Assembly (NCBI GenBank): GCA_001969505.1
Contig: LSSK01001953.1
Location: 1-27,004, forward strand
Origin: Zancudomyces culisetae
Taxonomy: Eukaryota > Kickxellomycota > Harpellomycetes > Harpellales > Legeriomycetaceae
Length of the DNA stretch: 27,004 bases
Direction: 5' to 3'
The notes under the pieces are model-generated. The model searched no databases and was not told the origin of the DNA. It was given only the letters and a program-made list of their open reading frames with translations. A program made the translations under genes and the position numbers. This document shows, piece after piece, positions 1-8,924 of the stretch. Numbering within the stretch: the first letter of the stretch is position 1; every line of letters begins with the position of its first letter.

Positions 1-702
1 GCCAACAAACGTGAAATGCTATTCAACCATCTCCTGCTTCTTGGTTCAAAGGGAATCTGCAGTCTGCTAAATACTCTCGACAAATACTTGTCTCTCATCA
101 AGCATATTTATTCCCAGTCTCTGTCTGTCGATGGTTCTCTCGACCTTGCTAAACAGTCCTTGCTTGCCTGTGCCGTTTCCTTTTGGCGCCTTCATCCTCA
201 AATGCTGCTTATTGTCCTCGACAAGTTTGTCAATTTCCAACTACTCGATCCTGCCTTTGCCCTTTCTGCCATCATTGACCTGTTCAATTCCCTGTCCTCC
301 AACCAAGACTATGATGCTGTCTTGTCTGTTGAGTTTATTACCCAATTTCTTACTCTTCTCATTTCCAAAATCTCTCTGCGAATTGATATTGTCTCCTCCA
401 ATTCCCCCGACGACCCCCAACTTTCTATTCTCCAAAACGATCTTTTGGCCATCATCACCCGCAGCTTGGAGTTTTATCTTGTTCTTTTTTCCTCGGCTCA
501 ATCCGACCAATCCGCCGACATCCCCGCCTATTACCTCCCGTTCCTACTAGACAATGCCCAAATTGTTGTACCTTCTGCTGACCTCCTAAAGTCCTCTTCG
601 TTTGTCCCTCTTCAATCCAAAGCTGCCGATTTGAACCTTGACCCTACAAAGCTGGCGTCTTTATCTGAATCCTTTGACCTTGTTGTCAAGTATTTTTCTT
701 GA
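1..702 (+). CDS. Nuclear cap-binding complex large subunit (CBP80/NCBP1-like), C-terminal part
   Basis: The frame is open from base 1 to a TGA at 700-702, so the gene is cut by the window edge. About 233 residues are present with no visible intron. The protein is helical. It carries the pattern LLLLGSKGICSLLNTLDKY near the start, and after a gap a helix with AKQSLLACAVSFWRLHPQML followed by LDKFVNFQLLDPAFALSAII. This series (LGSK, W..HPQM, DK, Q..D..A) is what I recognise from the last MIF4G-like domain of CBP80, which with CBP20 binds the 5' cap of nuclear transcripts and acts in splicing, export and decay. The acidic, serine-rich end differs from animal proteins. The gene is clearly richer in G+C, and pyrimidine-rich on this strand, compared with the DNA after it. 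A related MIF4G-domain protein is possible but less likely. Confidence 0.75.
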   Translation, partial: ANKREMLFNHLLLLGSKGICSLLNTLDKYLSLIKHIYSQSLSVDGSLDLAKQSLLACAVSFWRLHPQMLLIVLDKFVNFQLLDPAFALSAIIDLFNSLSSNQDYDAVLSVEFITQFLTLLISKISLRIDIVSSNSPDDPQLSILQNDLLAIITRSLEFYLVLFSSAQSDQSADIPAYYLPFLLDNAQIVVPSADLLKSSSFVPLQSKAADLNLDPTKLASLSESFDLVVKYFS

Positions 703-743
703 GTCTAGAGTCTAGAGTCTTCATTCTGATTCTGATTCTGATT
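701..743 (+). repeat. Two short tandem repeats at the stop codon and start of the 3' UTR
   Basis: A 7-bp unit (GAGTCTA) is repeated almost three times at 701-720, overlapping the TGA stop. It is followed by a 6-bp unit (TTCTGA) repeated three times and a bit at 724-743. Both lie in the 3' UTR of the cap-binding gene. Confidence 0.85.
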
Positions 744-783
744 GTGTGTTTTTTTTTCTTTGTTTTTTTTTCCCCTCCTTCCC

Positions 784-789
784 AATAAA
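784..789 (+). promoter_or_regulatory. Poly(A) signal AATAAA of the cap-binding gene
   Basis: A canonical AATAAA lies 82 bp after the stop codon, behind a T-rich tract. It is a plausible cleavage and polyadenylation signal for the upstream gene. Confidence 0.55.
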
Positions 790-2705
790 CACTTTTCTGA
801 TTAGAAATGTATTTCTTGATGTATTTCAATTTATTTATTTCTGAATATATTCTTATTTGATATATTCATCCATTATAGTATGAATTTAATGACTTGGAGA
901 AAATATCTATTATATGATTACAACTCAAAAATGGTGTATTTAGATATATCAACATAAAATTAAAAATGAAATGTTTTGTAGAGCCGTAGTGATTATAATT
1001 AACCACATTTGTTTTATTTGTTAATTTATTTAATATTTAAGGTTGTACTTCAAACAATTACAAAAACATGTCTGATATCAAAATATCCAAATACTTGGGA
1101 TTATTTACTAGGTTGACAAGGTTCAATTTATTATTAGCTATTTATTTACTTTTGAATTCCATATTACTAGACTCTAGTACTCTATATTATATCTTGCAAC
1201 AACATATTTTTTTTTACACTTTTTTCACTCTACTATAATTACATTCCCAAAGTAATACCAAATATAGAATACATTCGCATATAATACCTCTAATCGTACT
1301 ATTTTTGCATAAATATATCAATATATATTCACAACTACAAAACAGAATAGAAATAACAAACATTTCTAGTCCAAAAAAAAAAAACTAGATGAATAACTCC
1401 TACCCTCCCTACAACTCCCTGTTTGAAGTACATAGAAATAATAAATTCTAACAAAAAAAAGAAACAATAATACACTGTTTTCAATTACCCAATAATCCAC
1501 TTTATAATTCTGTAGTATATTAATGCAAGCAGTGTAGTTTTAACCCCCCCCCCCACCCCCGAAAATGTTATTGTATTTTTTTTTACTTTTTTTTTTTCAA
1601 CAATACGTAAAAATGATCCACAACTTATTAAAACTCCAAACTTTGCAAGTTATGTAATCTGGAAACGGATCACTCGTATTTCTTTTGTATAGCCATAATT
1701 GTATTGTTTATTATCTGCTTTTACCCTTGGTATATAATCTTTATCAGTATTTTATAACATCCACTATTTTGTATGAATAACGTAAAAAAAAAATGTATTC
1801 AATAAACAAGTCTCGACATTATTTCCCCCCCGCCACCCACATATCTTACTACACTACGTTACAATCTATATATTAATTAGTAACCGGAATGACTTGTAAA
1901 GTAACCTATATTCAGATTGTTTTTAAAAATTACTCGTCTGATATTATTAATCGACAAATGGCAATATCTAATTTTATATACAACTGGATATGTTCAACTA
2001 TACCCATGTCTATTGATCATAAAACTAGTTGTTTAATGCCGTATTAATACTTTAAACTACTTTTAATATTTCAATAAAAATTACAAGTACTATAGATTCG
2101 CATCATGAAGATTTAATTACGTTATGATAAATATCTATGCATAAAAAAAATAGATCATCTTATCAATATTCAACTCTGCTGGTAAATACTGTAATTACTA
2201 GTTCAGATATCCAAAATTTATATAAATATATGTTTATACACTAAATTATAAAATTTAACGATTGGAAAGCTGTACTGGATAAAATCAAAAGCCTGTTAAT
2301 TAGCAAATGAGAACTTTATAGTGGTATTATATGAAATTCAAAGAATAGTAATAATTAGTAAATGTTATTATTAATCTGATGTATTGTTCAACTAATATAA
2401 TGGCCGAGTTTGGTATATCACTGATTATTTAAGTTATACAGAAAATTCGGATCAATAAACTAGTTCTTTTTGCCGAATACTAATGTTTAAACTGCTTTTA
2501 TTATTTTTATTATTATTATAATAATATTGAACACAAGTATACGTTATTAATTATTAACTACTAGGTATATTTAATATAAATTTATGTATACGGAAAGCAT
2601 ATTCCACGAAGAAATAACTAAAAAGGTGTTTTATTTGCTTTTCCACACTCGTAGTATTAAATTAGCCATTCAATTTACAATCGTTATTCGTTTTTTTATT
2701 GATAT
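790..2705. other. AT-rich spacer without a recognised gene
   Basis: No open frame of useful length or recognisable protein is present. The stretch holds homopolymer runs (a C-rich run near 1545-1560, several A and T runs) and one weak direct repeat: about 56 bp at 2015-2070 resembles 2450-2505 (GATCA..AAACTAGTT..TT..TGCCG, then TTTAAACT.CTTTTA). This may be a remnant of an old LTR pair or solo LTRs, but I could not find clean ends. Confidence 0.5.
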
Positions 2706-3140
2706 TGTAGTATAATGGCTCGATACTTTTAGCTAGAAATCAATAGCGATTCCTGAGTGGAACAGAAACACCAATGAGAGAAAACACAATCAATGTTAAA
2801 AACGATCTGTGACAGAAAAGTGAATAGCAAAGCAAATAAAACTAGACGTGACAACCAAAAGTAACATCTTTAGCCTTTCTTAACGGAATATGCCTTACAT
2901 GTGCGTTTATACATACTTTTTAATTGCAACTAGTACTTGATACAAATATAGTTTACTTTAATTTATTATTATTATAACAAAAATAAAAGGTTATTAAAAG
3001 CATTCTTATTATGGCAATCAGAACTAGTGAGGTGATCCGAGACCTGAGTATAATTTACAAAATATGCGCTATGACAAACCCAGCCATCATATTGGCTCAA
3101 AAGTATAACAGATTAGTTATAACTTATACTATATTTTACT
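2706..3140 (+). mobile_element. Solo LTR, family M (same family as 25167-25640)
   Basis: It begins TGTAGTATAATGGCTCGATA and runs parallel to the 5' LTR at 25167. Shared blocks include ACATCTTTAGCCTTTCTTAA, then GAACTAGT followed by GTGATCCGAGACCTGAGTAT. The 3' end is decayed (expected ...ATTACA, found ...TTTTACT), so the end is approximate and no target duplication is visible. Sense is set by the gag frame of the other copy. It ends about 119 bp from the 3' end of tRNA-Val. Confidence 0.75.
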
Positions 3141-3248
3141 TTATCACTTGCTCTCATAGGTAATTTTAATTTACTAATGAAACACATTTGATTTGTTAGC
3201 AAAAAAATGTAAGAGATAATAAACAATATGTAATATATATTCAAAAAT

Positions 3249-3255
3249 AAAAAAA
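3249..3255 (-). terminator. Pol III terminator of tRNA-Val
   Basis: A run of seven T on the minus strand starts a few bases after the tRNA discriminator base, the usual RNA polymerase III stop signal. Confidence 0.8.
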
Positions 3256-3258
3256 TCA

Positions 3259-3331
3259 TAGAGCTATTGGGGATCGAACCCAAGACCTTCTGCGTGTAAA
3301 GCAGACGTGATAGCCACTACACCATAGCTCT
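3259..3331 (-). tRNA. tRNA-Val (anticodon UAC)
   Basis: A full cloverleaf can be folded on the minus strand. The acceptor stem AGAGCTA pairs with TAGCTCT, followed by discriminator A. The D stem is GTG/CAC. The anticodon stem TCTGC/GCAGA encloses loop TTTACAC (anticodon TAC). The T arm is TTGGG-TTCGATC-CCCAA. Length is 73 nt with no intron. The intragenic B box (GGTTCGATC) is intact. A dense LTR stack begins 7 bp upstream of the 5' end, which places it at the Pol III initiation region. Confidence 0.95.
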
Positions 3332-3334
3332 TAT

Positions 3335-3338
3335 GTCG
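3335..3338. repeat. Target-site word GTCG next to tRNA-Val
   Basis: This 4-bp word lies 4-7 bp upstream of the mature tRNA. It recurs exactly at 3646-3649, 8694-8697, 8921-8924, 9332-9335, 11352-11355 and 11739-11742, each time between a CA-ending and a TG-starting unit. It is read as the target-site duplication reused by successive insertions. Confidence 0.85.
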
Positions 3339-3645
3339 TGTCCTGCGAGACAACTAATGTTTACAATTATGTACAATAATAGTAGTTTTTACTCCTTAGT
3401 GGTTTTTATACGTTATTGGACAGGTTTAAAGCTTAAACAATTTATCTAGGTATAAATATAAACTTTACAGTTTTAGGATTAAGTTTAGACTTTATTAGGA
3501 TAAATATATATCAATAAAGATAAGATATAACAACATATAAGTTATAAAGATAATAGTTTAAATATACTTTTAGTAGACTAGCTATAATTAAATAATACAC
3601 ACGTATTAATGCGTAAGAATTAACATTGGAAGCATTCTTGCGACA
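3339..3645 (+). mobile_element. Solo LTR, family A (copy 1)
   Basis: 307 bp from TGTCCTGCGAG to TTGCGACA, flanked on both sides by GTCG. A second copy of the same length, differing at few positions, lies at 17934-18240. It contains the CTCC..GTGG-TTTTTAT block found in other LTR families, which suggests plus sense. It is the unit nearest tRNA-Val and so probably the youngest of this stack. Confidence 0.85.
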
Positions 3646-3649
3646 GTCG

Positions 3650-3965
3650 TGTTAAGTTTTGAACTTACTTGTTTACTTTGTCATATTATTTGATATAATT
3701 CTATACTATAATATTTTATTACTATAAACTGTATATACTATATTCTTATTTTTTGAGTTCAAAGTTACTTTATTTGTGTTTTTCGGCAATGCCTTTTATC
3801 TCAGCTCATTTCGATAATAAAAATATTATAATAAATTGACTAAGTTATAAATGATGGACAAAAACCACGAGGGGAAAAAGGTCCAATCTAATAATACTGC
3901 TAATCCTATAAAACCAATAATTAAAAACTATGTAAAATTTGTTCACGTCATATGATTATATGACA
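3650..3965 (-). repeat. 3' LTR of family B element
   Basis: 316 bp with TG...CA ends. On the minus strand it begins TGTCATATAA, and the Gag-Pol stop codon lies inside it (3956-3958). It contains the TTGGACC / CCCC..GTGG / TTTTTGTCC hairpin block about 80 bp from its start. Confidence 0.95.
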
Positions 3966-6900
3966 GAACCCCTGCTCCAGATTGGACCTACCATCCTAAA
4001 TCTTTTTAGCTTTGACTTCAATGTTGTAGTAACATCTGGTATCATCTCGTCCTTATAGTGGTAGTGTTTCAGTAGGTCCCCGTGTACGAGGTCTCGGTTA
4101 CCATCACTGTCCGTTATAACATAGGTACCTAACCTCAATTTTCTGTCGACACGGTATGGGCCTTCCCATAGCTGTTCGAGCTTGCTCTGCGGTTGTTCCA
4201 CTTTTTTGAGCACTAGATTACCCTCCTTAAACTCGTACACTTGAACATTTCTATTGTACCTGATTCTTTCTTTCTCCTTAGTAGTTTTACTGTTCGTTAG
4301 CCCTGACCTCCTCAATGCAGGTAATTCCGACTTGATCGCTTCTACTCTTTCTTGTATGGCAATGTCCATATCCTCGACATCAGGCGGGGGTGTCCAAGTA
4401 CTTGGAGTAGAAATTTTAGTGCCATATAGCAGCTCCGCGGGACTAAATTTTGTGGCATTATTCCTCATTGTTCTAATGGCCAGAAGGGACTTCCAGATGT
4501 ACTGGTCCCAGTTCTCTTTATTTTTTCTACATTGCTTGACTAGAGAGTTCTTAAGTGTTTGGTTCAACCGCTCTACCTGTCCATTGCTTTGGGGACGATA
4601 GGCTGTGGTTGGAGTGTGTCTGATCTCTAACTCTTGGTACAACTTTTCTGAAAGATTACTTATGAATCCTGCGCCTCTGTCTGTTATAACCTGAGCCGGA
4701 ACACCAAAGTTCTGAACTATTTCTGTGATGATAAAGTTAATAATGGTTTCTGTTTGAATATTACTTACTGCTATCGCTACTGGCCATTTTGTAAAGTAAT
4801 CTATCCCCGTAAGAATAAATCTATTTCCGGCCTTTGATATAGGTGATATCGGCCCTATAGCATCGAGTCCAAATATTTCAAAGGGTCTTGGAGCCAATAT
4901 GGGTTGGAGTCCTATCCTTTTTACTCGGCTTCCTTTAAATAATTGACAGCTCTCGCATTGGTTTACTACAGCTTTTACTGTATCAAATAATCTATTCCCT
5001 GTAAATTTTTCTTTAACTTTTAGCCATGTGTTTGTCATTCCTTCATGTCCTTCCTCATGTATTAGTTTTATTTCGTTGTAGACATTACGTTCGTGAAGTA
5101 CTTCCTTTTTATTACCCTTTACTATTCTTACTAGCTTATCACCTTGCAACTTGTATTTACGGCTTTTGTCTCTTAATCTTTTTCTGAAACTCTCGTCTGC
5201 ATTATTAGGATAGTTATAACTTCTTAAATATTCCTTTATCGCTTCATAATAAAGAAAATCCATAGCAAAGACGTCGATAGTCTCTTCCTTCTTAGGTATG
5301 TTATCAGTTTCTAACCTTGACAGCGCGTCGGCGGGATTGTTCTTTCCTTGGCAATGTACTATGGTGTAATTGTAATTCCTTAGAATCATTGCCCAACGGG
5401 CAACTCTTCCAGTGATCTCTGTTCTGTCGAATAGCTGGAGAAGTGATTTATGGTCGGTTCTGATAGTAAAGTGACGACCCCATAGATAGTATTTAAACTT
5501 TTTGATTGACCACACTAGTGCTAACCCTTCCAAATGAGTCACACTGTAATTCTTTTCATGTTTGTTGGTGGTACGACTGATGTAGCATATGGGCTTTTCT
5601 TCATTGTTCTTTAACTGAGACAAAATTCCACCAATACCTTTGTAAGATGCATCAGTAGTTAATATAAACTCTTGTTCCCAATCGGGATGGGTTAGAGTCG
5701 GGGGTGAGCAGAGTGCGTTCTTTAGCTTCTCAAACGCCATTTCCATTTCGTCGTCCCAAGTCCACTTCGAATTCTTTTTTAATAATTTTAATAGAGGTAC
5801 TGTTGTTAATGCATATTCCTTAACAAACTTACGATAGTAGCCAGTCAAGCCTAAGAATGATTGTAGCTCTTTTACTGACGTAGGTCGCATAAACTTCTGT
5901 ATTGCTTCTATCTTAGCTGGACTTGTTTCAATCCCCTCTTCAGTTAAGACGTGTCCCAGATACTCTATCCTCCTCATTCCCAAGTAGGTCTTATTTCTGT
6001 GCAGTTGAACCTTGTTGCTTTTCAATAGATCAAATACTTGCCTTAGGTCTTCTACATGCGTGTCTAAGGATTTTGAAAAGACGATGATGTCGTCTATAAA
6101 AACTACGGCAGATTTCCACAGGACAGGCTCCAATGTTTTTTCCATGAGCCGCTGAAATGAAGCTGGGCTATTAGTAAGCCCAAATGGCATTACGTTATAG
6201 CAGTAGCTTCCACTGCCCGGTATGGAGAAGGCAGTTTTCTCCCTATCTTTTTCCGCCATTTTTATCTGCCAAAATCCGTTGAGGGCATCTAACGTGCTGA
6301 ACACGATAGATCCGGATAATGACATGAATATATCGTCTATTGTAGGGAGCGGGTATACATCCTTCTTAGTTACTTGGTTTAATCGCCGGTAATCGGCACA
6401 GATCCTCAGCTTCCCATTCTTTTTCCAGACGGTTACTACAGGGGAGCACCATTCTGACGCGCAGGGTGAGATTATTTTGTTTTCCTCCATTACTTTCAGT
6501 TCACTTCTAACTTTTTGTTGGAGATGGTATGGTATGCGATAAGGGCGCTGCTTAATCGCTTTACCATCTGTCAGCTCTATGGTGTGTTCAACCACGTCCG
6601 TCTGTGTTAGTTCTTCTAAGTCCTCTACAAACAGATCATTATACTCCTCTCTCAATCTGTCAAATCTAACGTCGTCATATTTATCTTGCACCTCAGCCTC
6701 AATACTATCTAGCTTTGCCATCAGGTATATCTCGGAATAGTTTTGAGCCGAGCTATCACTGTATGAGTTTGTGTATATAGGAACTACCAGCTCTGCGCTC
6801 GTCAATGGTATTTTTACCGATCTAGTTTGTAAGTCGATAATTACCTTGTATCTCTGTAAGAAGTCAGTACCCAAGATCAGTGTGTTGTCCATACGATCCA

Positions 6901-8344
6901 TTATAGTCATGTCCGTGGGGAACTCCATTCCCCCTATTTCCAATGGCACTCCTATTATCTTTCCTCTGGTCAAATGCTTCTTTCCATCTGCTGTTATAAT
7001 AATCTGATTTTCATCCGGTTCTGACATCAAACCCCATTCTTCAATTAGGTCAGGTGTGGCTACCGAGCAAACGGCACCCGTATCTACGATTGTTATTACT
7101 TCACTACCAAACACTGAGGCTCGAATTTTGCAATTAGATTGTTTCGGCTCTTCCATGTATAACTCGTTAATTTCATTTTTCTTTACTTTTTTGTTTAACA
7201 TGGACAACTCATTGGATAACTTTGGTGACACTTCAAGTAGTTGTGGAAGTGAGATGTGTGGATAGAAGGTGGCTAGCTCTTCATTTAACGAGAATGGTTT
7301 TACGTTTTCCGCCATCTTCAATGGTGCTGAAATTTTAGCTGGCTGTTTCTTTGGTTCTGACATAGGCATATCCTCTTGGACCTCCATTTTAATCTGTGTC
7401 AGATGCGGTGCCTTTACATGTTCTTGGCGTGCTTGTGTTGCCTTGTATGGATTGGCTCTGACCTCTGGGCTCTTTCGGCGTTGAACGGCCAACACTTCAC
7501 TGGTTTCTGATTCCATTCTTTCTGTTTCTAGTACGTTTACACCGCGGTCCTGAGGGGGTGATTGGTTCCTGTATTGGCTGGGGTTTGCCTTACATTCATG
7601 TCGCTTGTGTCCTAACTTCTGGCAGTTAAAACATCTCACCGGCCTCGGTACGTACCTATGTCTCGGGTTTCCTGTGTTTTGTACGGACTTCATCCGCCTT
7701 TCTACAGCTTCGTCTACTTTGGAGAGTATGTTAACACTCCACTCTTCCATCTTGTTAAGCATGTCCTGATATCCTATACTTCCTGTTGTGTTTTCTCCAG
7801 TGCGCCTACCCAATCCTGAATGCTCCTCACGTTGCGCTGCCTCCAATTCTGACCTCCAAGATGTATTCTGCACCTTGGTTCTCTCGTTTTCCATTATCCA
7901 ATTGATTACCTCATCCCATTCGGATAGTTTTCCTTCTCTTACCTTGATCTTATATTCTGGCCTTAAAGAACTAACAAGCCAATTGAATTTGGCTGTTTCA
8001 TCTTCCACATTAGCGTCTCTCAGGGATACTTCCAATGCATACTCTAGCTCCTCAATTGAACTATAGTTTTCTTGTTTTATTTCTTTTAATTTATCGTAAC
8101 TCATGTACCCCTGATTTTCCTTGCTGAACTTGTCCCTAAACTCTACTGTAAAGGTTGTCCAGTCGGTAAATTTACCCAAGTTCTTCTTATACCAAATGAG
8201 TTCTCTTCTACCTAACTTTAACTGAATTAGGTCTATCCAATCTGACTCATCCCACTTATTTAACTTGGATAGTAACCTAAACTGGTTTAACCATTCCATA
8301 GGTTCAATATCACTTGACTCTTCAAATCTTTGAATACTATCCAT
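3956..8344 (-). CDS. Ty3/Gypsy Gag-Pol polyprotein (1462 residues, single frame)
   Basis: The frame runs from ATG at 8344 to TAA at 3956 without stop or frameshift. Gag comes first, with a zinc knuckle CFNCQKLGHKRHEC at about residues 238-251 (CX2CX4HX4C). The aspartic protease has its active site DTGA at 421-424. Reverse transcriptase spans roughly 600-780, with D686 and FIDD at 749-752. RNase H carries D898, E939 and D964. The integrase has an H1096/H1100/C1130/C1133 zinc finger and a D1161, D1222, E1258 triad with 35 residues between the last two. A GPY/F-type segment (LWEGPYRV) lies near 1392-1399, and no chromodomain is seen. Gag and Pol are fused, so the Gag:Pol ratio must be set by processing or another route. 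The last codons and the stop lie in the LTR. The ATG is 34 bp from the LTR, which supports this start. Confidence 0.95.
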   Translation of the reverse strand: MDSIQRFEESSDIEPMEWLNQFRLLSKLNKWDESDWIDLIQLKLGRRELIWYKKNLGKFTDWTTFTVEFRDKFSKENQGYMSYDKLKEIKQENYSSIEELEYALEVSLRDANVEDETAKFNWLVSSLRPEYKIKVREGKLSEWDEVINWIMENERTKVQNTSWRSELEAAQREEHSGLGRRTGENTTGSIGYQDMLNKMEEWSVNILSKVDEAVERRMKSVQNTGNPRHRYVPRPVRCFNCQKLGHKRHECKANPSQYRNQSPPQDRGVNVLETERMESETSEVLAVQRRKSPEVRANPYKATQARQEHVKAPHLTQIKMEVQEDMPMSEPKKQPAKISAPLKMAENVKPFSLNEELATFYPHISLPQLLEVSPKLSNELSMLNKKVKKNEINELYMEEPKQSNCKIRASVFGSEVITIVDTGAVCSVATPDLIEEWGLMSEPDENQIIITADGKKHLTRGKIIGVPLEIGGMEFPTDMTIMDRMDNTLILGTDFLQRYKVIIDLQTRSVKIPLTSAELVVPIYTNSYSDSSAQNYSEIYLMAKLDSIEAEVQDKYDDVRFDRLREEYNDLFVEDLEELTQTDVVEHTIELTDGKAIKQRPYRIPYHLQQKVRSELKVMEENKIISPCASEWCSPVVTVWKKNGKLRICADYRRLNQVTKKDVYPLPTIDDIFMSLSGSIVFSTLDALNGFWQIKMAEKDREKTAFSIPGSGSYCYNVMPFGLTNSPASFQRLMEKTLEPVLWKSAVVFIDDIIVFSKSLDTHVEDLRQVFDLLKSNKVQLHRNKTYLGMRRIEYLGHVLTEEGIETSPAKIEAIQKFMRPTSVKELQSFLGLTGYYRKFVKEYALTTVPLLKLLKKNSKWTWDDEMEMAFEKLKNALCSPPTLTHPDWEQEFILTTDASYKGIGGILSQLKNNEEKPICYISRTTNKHEKNYSVTHLEGLALVWSIKKFKYYLWGRHFTIRTDHKSLLQLFDRTEITGRVARWAMILRNYNYTIVHCQGKNNPADALSRLETDNIPKKEETIDVFAMDFLYYEAIKEYLRSYNYPNNADESFRKRLRDKSRKYKLQGDKLVRIVKGNKKEVLHERNVYNEIKLIHEEGHEGMTNTWLKVKEKFTGNRLFDTVKAVVNQCESCQLFKGSRVKRIGLQPILAPRPFEIFGLDAIGPISPISKAGNRFILTGIDYFTKWPVAIAVSNIQTETIINFIITEIVQNFGVPAQVITDRGAGFISNLSEKLYQELEIRHTPTTAYRPQSNGQVERLNQTLKNSLVKQCRKNKENWDQYIWKSLLAIRTMRNNATKFSPAELLYGTKISTPSTWTPPPDVEDMDIAIQERVEAIKSELPALRRSGLTNSKTTKEKERIRYNRNVQVYEFKEGNLVLKKVEQPQSKLEQLWEGPYRVDRKLRLGTYVITDSDGNRDLVHGDLLKHYHYKDEMIPDVTTTLKSKLKRFRMVGPIWSRGSVI
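3966..3977 (-). other. Polypurine tract of family B element
   Basis: Read on the minus strand this is GAGCAGGGGTTC immediately before the 3' LTR. It is mostly purine and in the position where plus-strand DNA synthesis is primed. It overlaps the coding frame. Confidence 0.55.
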
Positions 8345-8360
8345 TTTCTATCAATTGGGT

Positions 8361-8376
8361 CCTGGCTGGATCACCA
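8361..8376 (-). other. Primer-binding site of family B element
   Basis: One base inside the 5' LTR the minus strand reads TGGTGATCCAGCCAGG, starting with the TGG that pairs with a tRNA CCA end. I cannot assign the primer tRNA. It does not match the four tRNAs in this window. Confidence 0.65.
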
Positions 8377-8377
8377 C

Positions 8378-8693
8378 TGTTAAGTTTTGAACTTAGTTGT
8401 TTACTTTGTCTTATTATTTGATATAATTCTATACTATAATATTTTATTACTATAAACTGTATATACTATATTCTTATTTTTTGAGTTCAAAGTTACTTTA
8501 TTTGTGTTTTTCGGCAATGCCTTTTATCTCAGCTCATTTTGATAATAAAAATATTATAATAAATTGACTAAGTTATAAATGATGGACAAAAACCACGAGG
8601 GGAAAAAGGTCCAATCTAATAATACTGCTAATCCTATAAAACCAATAATTAAAAACTATGTAAAATTTGTTCACGTCATATGATTATATGACA
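8378..8693 (-). repeat. 5' LTR of family B element
   Basis: 316 bp, TG...CA ends, about three differences from the 3' LTR (near 8387, 8403 and 8540 region). As the 5' LTR it should carry the element promoter. A further solo copy is at 18587-18897. Confidence 0.95.
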
Positions 8694-8697
8694 GTCG

Positions 8698-8920
8698 TGT
8701 TGTATAATTACATGTTTAACGTCCTACTGAGTAATATAATTACCCAGTATTATACAGGACGGGACTTTTATTAATATATATTAGTACTATAATTATTGTG
8801 GGAGTAAAAGACAATTTATTAATTAATTCAAAACTAGACTATTTAATGGATAAAATAATACTATTTAAATTAACCAATAAAATACAAGGAAATACAGGTA
8901 TATATTTCTACTATATAACA
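8698..8920. mobile_element. Solo LTR-like unit, family C
   Basis: 223 bp, TGTTGTATAATT ... TATATAACA, with exact GTCG on both sides. Near its TG end it has the CGTCCTA ... AGGACGGG hairpin shared with families E, G and H. Sense is not known. Confidence 0.75.
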
Positions 8921-8924
8921 GTCG

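Larger units (their letters stand above)
3650..8693 (-). mobile_element. Complete Ty3/Gypsy LTR retrotransposon, family B
   Basis: A 5044-bp element with 316-bp LTRs at each end (3650-3965 and 8378-8693) that differ at about three positions by eye. A primer-binding site and a purine-rich tract lie in the expected places, and one uninterrupted Gag-Pol frame fills the interior. It is flanked by a 4-bp duplication, GTCG. The nearly identical LTRs and intact frame indicate a recent insertion that may be functional. It is transcribed toward tRNA-Val, in the same direction as the tRNA. The domain order protease, RT, RNase H, integrase places it in Ty3/Gypsy rather than Ty1/Copia. Confidence 0.95.

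Noticed and set aside
131-550. Overlapping open frames on both strands within the cap-binding gene
   Set aside because: Pyrimidine-rich codon use of the real gene leaves other frames open. Their products are low-complexity and lack homology.
1540-1560. C-rich run as a telomere-like or quadruplex repeat
   Set aside because: It is a single interrupted homopolymer without a repeated unit, most likely simple-sequence slippage.
4254-8066. Several plus-strand open frames of 69-115 codons inside Gag-Pol
   Set aside because: They are antisense to the well supported polyprotein and show no motifs of their own.
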